Below, piece after piece: positions 17,101 to 20,866 of a stretch of 20,866 nucleotides of DNA. Within the stretch, counting starts at the first letter, position 1. Each line of letters opens with the position of its first letter. The DNA is from Bacilli bacterium (lineage in GTDB: Bacteria; Bacillota_I; Bacilli_A; RFN20; CAG-826), in the NCBI GenBank assembly GCA_900767605.1, contig CAAFZT010000036.1:1-20866 (forward strand), read 5' to 3'. A model generated the notes under the pieces. The model had not been told where the DNA came from. It ran no database searches and saw only the letters and a list, made by a program, of their open reading frames with translations. The translations under genes and the position numbers were made by a program.

Positions 17101-18377
17101 GTGCCGTTGAAAACTCGAGCGGCTAGGACGTTTTTACCAACCACCAAATCATTGGTTATGTCGATGATAGTAGGCACCGCCCAACTTCCGCCTCTTCCGT
17201 AGGCCTTTCCATTCACGAAAGTGAAGCGAACATCATCCGCGGTAAGCTGCAAACTGGCAGAAGCAACTTTTTCCGTCAATTCAAACGTCTTTCGATACCA
17301 ACGATTCTGATATTGGGCATCCGCGGTAACGTCTTTATCGGGATACGTGATCCATTTGCCCTGCCATCCAGCCGTTTCGTTGGGGGAATAGGTCATCGTA
17401 GCGTGTACGTTGTCAATGAAAAGAGATTCACTCGATTGATTTTCAAAAGAAATATAAGTTTTGATTCCTCGCGGCAAGGTGATTTCCACGGATTTTTGTT
17501 CCATGGATTCGGTAAGCGTGATTTCTTTCGTGATTTTTTGAATGGATTGATGCGCGCTATCAAAAGTCTCAAAAAGAACTTGGGCCTTTTCCCCTTCTTT
17601 GCCCCGGGCATCGAAAGTAAGGGCGTACCCGCATCCGCTTTGGAAACGATTGCACACCGTTTTAGCGGTGCCTTCCGGAAGAATTTCTAGTTCTCCCTCT
17701 TCCCTTCCTTTAGCTTGTTTCAAGTCCCAATTGGGGAAAGACATGTCCTCTTTAGGGAAGGAGAAGGTTTCATCATAAACATCATCTCCTGTCTTCACGC
17801 AGTACAGCGAATCCACGTAAAGATCGGAGCTTCCATATCCCACGACGATATCAACTTTAGCGGAGGCTGCCGTGGATTTGGATTGGAATTCCAAGAAAAA
17901 TTCCGTCCATTCTGAATAGGTAGAATCCCCATTAAGTCGCGTATAGGGACCTGTGATCGTGCGAATGGTAGAACCGCTGCTATCCAAGGTCGTGACATTT
18001 AAGGTGAGGTTTACGCCATAAGAATTCTTGCTGCTATAGTAAAAACCCACCCGATAACGTTCTCCCGGCTCGATGGGGAAAGGGTTCTCGTTTTGCAACG
18101 TTAACACGACATCATCGTTAGAACGAACAATATGGCCGGATTTAGTTCCGTCTCTAGAAGCTTCGGACGTATAGGCGAATTCCTCGGGAACCGAGGCTTT
18201 CCAACCACTCTCCGTCTCAAAGCTATATTCTCCATTAGCCGGGGATGTCGCCCCGGCTTTATCCGCGTCGAAAGTTTTTCTATCTACACCACGACGAGTA
18301 AGCGTAGGGATTGCATCTTTAGCATTGCCTGCAAATAGCAGGCCCATCATGACGAGAGGAAATAAGAAACGCTTCAT
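14103..18377 (-). CDS. large surface-anchored glycoside hydrolase, GH42-like
   Basis: A 1424-residue secreted enzyme. Domains in order: signal peptide (1-20); two beta-sandwich carbohydrate-binding-like modules (about 45-195 and 200-330); a domain like the N-terminal sandwich of alpha-L-rhamnosidases (337-440, WQGKWITYPD to NVLAARVFNGTYYSG); an Ig-like linker (510-640); a TIM barrel (about 655-1050) resembling GH42 beta-galactosidases; a GATase-like domain (1070-1300); a proline-rich stretch; and a C-terminal membrane helix (1387-1412) with KKK. Candidate catalytic acids are Glu812 (or Glu809) in GATYEWQEYG and Glu986 in LCMAEFDER, placed as in GH42. The anchor implies action at the cell surface. 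AGGAGGG stands before the ATG, which overlaps the phosphatase stop. Similarity to GH42 is distant, so the exact family and substrate are uncertain. Confidence 0.78.
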   Translation of the reverse strand: MKRFLFPLVMMGLLFAGNAKDAIPTLTRRGVDRKTFDADKAGATSPANGEYSFETESGWKASVPEEFAYTSEASRDGTKSGHIVRSNDDVVLTLQNENPFPIEPGERYRVGFYYSSKNSYGVNLTLNVTTLDSSGSTIRTITGPYTRLNGDSTYSEWTEFFLEFQSKSTAASAKVDIVVGYGSSDLYVDSLYCVKTGDDVYDETFSFPKEDMSFPNWDLKQAKGREEGELEILPEGTAKTVCNRFQSGCGYALTFDARGKEGEKAQVLFETFDSAHQSIQKITKEITLTESMEQKSVEITLPRGIKTYISFENQSSESLFIDNVHATMTYSPNETAGWQGKWITYPDKDVTADAQYQNRWYRKTFELTEKVASASLQLTADDVRFTFVNGKAYGRGGSWAVPTIIDITNDLVVGKNVLAARVFNGTYYSGLLFEATIVTESGRFLSIYSDKETLCSKTAGKLEEQYITGEETEEWIQPDFDDSSWVKSYVVGEVGCMPWGSIPFVSLASTSLELELVDIAMPSECVLGDTLTFTASWKPAEKIEKPLDLSVSFWGKYSSDLDDAPIQSSLRQVKGPSMTEWVPNQANEVTYEVDIPDYMEEGSYFFQFDTEKIKIVNNDDYMDNKIRGHYVSLLPTEIHLDESKVVRKNNSTILEIGGKNYAPYLWMQSDGLNYFKPVYAQKMYDAGVKLIALGNNKVVDNISGASTWTDEGKYNFEPFDERIYTTLSGAPKAKIMVMISCDPPSWWLNRYPEERALSAKGGTDSVSYSSKRWVKDVCDYIRAVLEHMKAQPYAAHIFAVKFAQGATYEWQEYGMELGNCADFSKLAQNTFREFLIEKYKTNSALQKAWGDSSLTLSNATIPSYGEREPSTYPSLLDGVKQRNVMDYQEFKSTLVTNSIYEFSSVVKEVSDGKWLAGTYQGYITNALTYESSGIYNSLFSKFLDPSFPIDFFCGPISYMTRQSGYSNSYMQTVTSIVNAGKLCMAEFDERTVKVDMPDQNPSTMDEWGKTYSIEDTINLMKRDMGNTMITGAAAWIYDMTGGWYHDDEIYYCCYLMMKEWEYSWKLDNENNHEVAFVIEDNMPHDYAYHFGASYSSLEVNLSRQKEDLAHIGVGYDTLLASDFKKGFEKDYKVYLIVGNRFDQETREAIKNKVRKSGSSVIWCGTPGIYGEEGDMSAANISDLVDMDVSLVSGTPRTAVKSLTESEDPLLQDMKGFTYGKSEIAEVSPVAKVTDANAVALGNILGSEDIGLAYKKAASKDGGTYTTVFSSIGHVPAMFVRNLLLQEGGHVYDDSYSDVVFSSNAYLCIDSPYGGQRTIRLPKAYDVVDVFAGRLIGKNITSFETTLEAKTTYLYRLMPAGSYGQEENVPPSEPNEPTVPTVKKDWDVVLCVCGAIGGAEVVAMSAVLIAALIKKKTVNRKDSSK

Positions 18378-19552
18378 ATACGGTATCCCTCCTCTTGCAA
18401 AAGATAGTAGGTTTTATAGAGGTCTTCTTCGGGCACTCCCGCATCTTTTAAAGCATGGAAGATCTTGCTTTGCAAAGTAGCACCGGGGAATTTCTTGATT
18501 TCAGCCACGTAGAAATCATCAATGGATTTCCGGTATCGAAGCCCAATGTTGGAAAATAACGAGAAGAAATAATCTCGATATAAATCTGCCTCCGAAACAC
18601 CCAAAAGCCCATTGACCAAATAGGCAATCATACCGGTTCGATCCGTTCCAGCAGTGCAGTGGAAAATAACGGGGTAATTTGATTCATCCGCCAAGGTGTG
18701 GAACACCGTTTTTAGAGTTTCCGAGCATTCATCCTTTAGAAAATGGGGGCTGTAATTGGCCCAATTAATGGGGGCTTGGATGTATTTAACGTTGTTGGAG
18801 CCGTAGCTAAGAACGCTTTTGGTGTTGTTCTTCAGTCCACCCACCTCGTTATTTTTTACTTCGCGAAGGTCGATTTCCGTCTTGATGCCCAAACGCGCTG
18901 CTTCCTTCCGCCCCTCCACCGAAACCGTGGTTTCGACTTTAGAGGAATTGGAGCGATTGAAAGGCCCACTACGATAAAGCATGCCTTGTTTCACCATGAA
19001 TTGACCGTCCGAATTACGCCAGCCTCCGCAATCGCGGGCGTTGATGACGCCATCTAAATTCAAATTGCGAACCATGTTGTTTTCGGTACGGAACCAGAGT
19101 TTTTCGCTCGTTGAGGTTTTACCGCCAAATGTCGTTTGGACCGAATAATAGTAACGGGTAGCCAATTTGAGGTTATACACATAGGCGTAATTCGTATTTA
19201 CCGAATAAACCCACGGATTGGATAAATCCTCATTCTCCGAAATGGTTAAGATATAGCTAGGCTTGGCCTTATCCGAAAGCTTTGTCGCCCTCCATTCAAC
19301 CTTTAAGGCATCTGGACGAGACAGTTCAGCTTCTCCTTTTGCGTATTTCTCAATGCTGTTATTTCCATCTCGCAGATATTTTTCCTGCAAAACGGTATGG
19401 AAGCCAAACGGACTTTCCACCTGAAACAAATGGAGTCCGGCGGGATTAGGATCACCCTCCTCCATTCCTTCCGCGTAAAAACCCTCTTGTTGGTTCGGGA
19501 TCAAAGAACCAATCAACAATGAGAGCAGGAGAAACGGGGTTTTATTAACCAT
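18374..19552 (-). CDS. exported tyrosine-type phosphatase with an FN3-like domain
   Basis: A 392-residue secreted protein. An N-terminal hydrophobic stretch (5-19) is a likely signal peptide. Residues 80-156 form a fibronectin III-like sandwich (VEWRATKLSDKAKPSYILTI to LWFRTE). The rest is a phosphatase of the Y_phosphatase3/LipA type: NLDGVINARDCGG (165-177), LYRSG (192-196), then the P-loop HCTAGTDRTG (298-307) with nucleophile Cys299 and Arg305, all intact. The family removes phosphate from phosphotyrosine or phosphoinositides, and some members are secreted. Here the gene lies between a surface carbohydrate-binding protein and a surface hydrolase, overlapping one by 8 bases and the other by 4, so its job is probably extracellular and linked to the glycan. 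The target is unknown. Confidence 0.88.
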   Translation of the reverse strand: MVNKTPFLLLSLLIGSLIPNQQEGFYAEGMEEGDPNPAGLHLFQVESPFGFHTVLQEKYLRDGNNSIEKYAKGEAELSRPDALKVEWRATKLSDKAKPSYILTISENEDLSNPWVYSVNTNYAYVYNLKLATRYYYSVQTTFGGKTSTSEKLWFRTENNMVRNLNLDGVINARDCGGWRNSDGQFMVKQGMLYRSGPFNRSNSSKVETTVSVEGRKEAARLGIKTEIDLREVKNNEVGGLKNNTKSVLSYGSNNVKYIQAPINWANYSPHFLKDECSETLKTVFHTLADESNYPVIFHCTAGTDRTGMIAYLVNGLLGVSEADLYRDYFFSLFSNIGLRYRKSIDDFYVAEIKKFPGATLQSKIFHALKDAGVPEEDLYKTYYLLQEEGYRI

Positions 19553-20803
19553 GTTTCTTCCCTCTCAAAAGAAGAACAATAGAAATCGCTAACCCTGCTG
19601 TAGAAACCGCAAGAATAGAAATGGCAATTGGTAATGCAACCGCCGCGGAGGTTCCTTTGTTTTCCGAATTGGGCCCTTGATCATTAGAAGCATCGGGATT
19701 CGGCGTTTGGCTCGAGGTTCCTTGAGATGCACTACCCGCAGACGTTGAAATGCTTTCTTCCGTTTCGCGAGAAAAAGTTTCCTCGCTGCTAGAAGACGAT
19801 TGACCAGGAATCTCAGGGAAAACATATGCGAAATTGCCATATGGGAATTCATTTTCGCCAAGGTCCCCACTGGAAACGCGTTCCACGATTGAGTATTTAG
19901 CATGCTCTACGCCTTCCTCATCCTTAACGGAAATATTGCGCAAATAGGAGAGTTCGGACGTAAAATTCGAGAATTGCAAACGCAAATCTGTATTTTCCGC
20001 AGCAACAAAGGTCCCGGTAACGGTTTCCCAATCATGCGATTGGCCATGATTGGTGATTTGGGCGTTGTTGTAATAGGCGACCCCGTTATAAACGCCTCCC
20101 GCAGACGATCCCGAACGAGATTCGTAGGATAACGTGTAAGTTTTGCCAATTTCTAAACCCAGTTGTTCGTTAGAGAAATGAAGCGATCCGCTGGAAACGG
20201 CCCCGAATCCGCTATTGCCACCTGCAAAGGCTAACGATCCATCGCTAGACTTGGAACACCCAACCATTCCTTCGTAAGTGAATCCAGAATAGTCGTATGC
20301 TTCGAATCCACCATCTACGAAATAATTGAATCCCTGCTCGTCCAGGATTTCAATATCGTCCATCCACCATTCTTGATAGGCGAAAAACTGCATCCAGGTC
20401 AATGCACAGTTTCCTTTGGCGTTGGACAAAGTAAAGTCAAATTCATAGGTCGACCACTCGGGGTGGGAAACGCCGGTCGGGACGATGTAGGCATACCAGC
20501 CGCGTTCCATGGTCGATCCATTGAAATTATCAATGCAATAGAGAGTCTATTCGATGCGTTTGGGGTGTTTTTTACGCGGAATCTCAATTTGTATTTCGCG
20601 TTCATGATTTGTGGAACGTTTCCCAGGTTAATCTTGATGCCAGCATTATTTAAATGAAGGCTTTTCTCTCCGGAAAAAGCATCGTCAGAAAGCCAACTCG
20701 ATGTCAGTTTCGTCAAACCGCTAGCCTGGTCTTCCGTCGTTTCTGTAAACATGGTATTGAAAAAATAAAAACTCTTATTTGCACGTGAGGGATAAAAAAC
20801 CAA
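19545..20803 (-). pseudogene. surface carbohydrate-binding protein, frameshifted and probably 5'-truncated
   Basis: Two overlapping frames make one protein. Upstream part (20803 to about 20545): a carbohydrate-binding module with LSDDAFSGEKSLHL and YKLRFRVKNTP. Downstream part (about 20542 to 19545): the same module continues LYCIDNFNGSTMERGW, then a second module (NYFVDGGFEAYDY to LSYLRNISVKD), a long Ser/Thr/Glu-rich linker, and a membrane helix near the C-terminus ending RGKKHG. The join lies at the CT repeat ACTCTCTAT (20546-20538): gain of one CT or loss of one base explains the shift. No start with a ribosome binding site or signal peptide is seen; the open frame runs upstream to 20839. 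The coordinate 20803 marks a TTG, not a trusted start. The product would be a wall-associated glycan-binding protein. Confidence 0.7.
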
Positions 20804-20828
20804 TCCTGCAGGGCCTTTGATATAATTC

Positions 20829-20860
20829 TCTCGCCGCGGTTAAAGCCGTGGCGAGATTTT
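20829..20860 (+). terminator. terminator-like hairpin at the right edge
   Basis: An 11-bp stem (20829-20839 with 20846-20856) and 6-base loop, followed by TTTT. The one non-Watson-Crick pair is G·U only in plus-strand RNA. No plus-strand gene ends here, and on the minus strand the same bases may encode protein (see findings), so its role is uncertain. Confidence 0.4.
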
Positions 20861-20866
20861 CATAAC

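Noticed and set aside
1..20866. CRISPR arrays, tRNA or rRNA genes, prophage or defence modules
   Set aside because: No spaced direct repeats, cloverleaf sequences, or phage or nuclease genes were seen; nearly all the window is covered by metabolic and surface genes.

Overview
The window looks like chromosomal DNA from a low-to-mid GC Gram-positive bacterium (Bacillota). It is probably an uncultured gut member near the Erysipelotrichales or other Mollicutes-related Bacilli, but this placement is inference. Supporting signs are a GSI-alpha glutamine synthetase with a GlnR/TnrA-like site, AGGAGG-type ribosome binding sites, a lipobox binding protein, and surface proteins held by a C-terminal membrane helix. 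TGA serves as a normal stop in several genes, so the standard bacterial code applies.

Left part (1-6230). The first 95 bases look like the 5' end of a group II intron on the minus strand, cut by the window edge. It sits just past a Rho-independent terminator. Next, all on the minus strand, come a multi-spanning membrane protein (147-1130), two translationally coupled FAD oxidoreductases (1258-2805 of COG2509 type, 2802-3953 of HI0933 type) and glnA (4012-5355). An orphan 198-residue protein lies on the plus strand (5633-6229).

Middle (6285-10969). A GH37/trehalase-like enzyme and a GH106-like enzyme, both without signal peptides, form a minus-strand pair. An AraC-family regulator is transcribed divergently from them. 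The 194-bp region between carries two direct half-sites 20 bp apart and a promoter with a perfect -10 but no -35.

Right part (10972-20866). One long minus-strand operon has overlapping or nearly touching genes. From its upstream end these are a surface carbohydrate-binding protein (frameshifted), an exported tyrosine-type phosphatase, a 1424-residue membrane-anchored glycoside hydrolase related to GH42, a lipoprotein sugar-binding protein, and two CUT1 permeases. The second permease carries an in-frame TGA inside a perfect 22-bp palindrome. No transporter ATPase is encoded in the window.

Together the middle and right parts read as a glycan-use locus. A glycan would be bound and cut at the surface, oligosaccharides imported by the ABC system, and the products trimmed by the two cytosolic hydrolases under AraC control. 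Two of the six surface and transport genes are broken as sequenced. They could be genuine decay, reversible switches or sequencing error.
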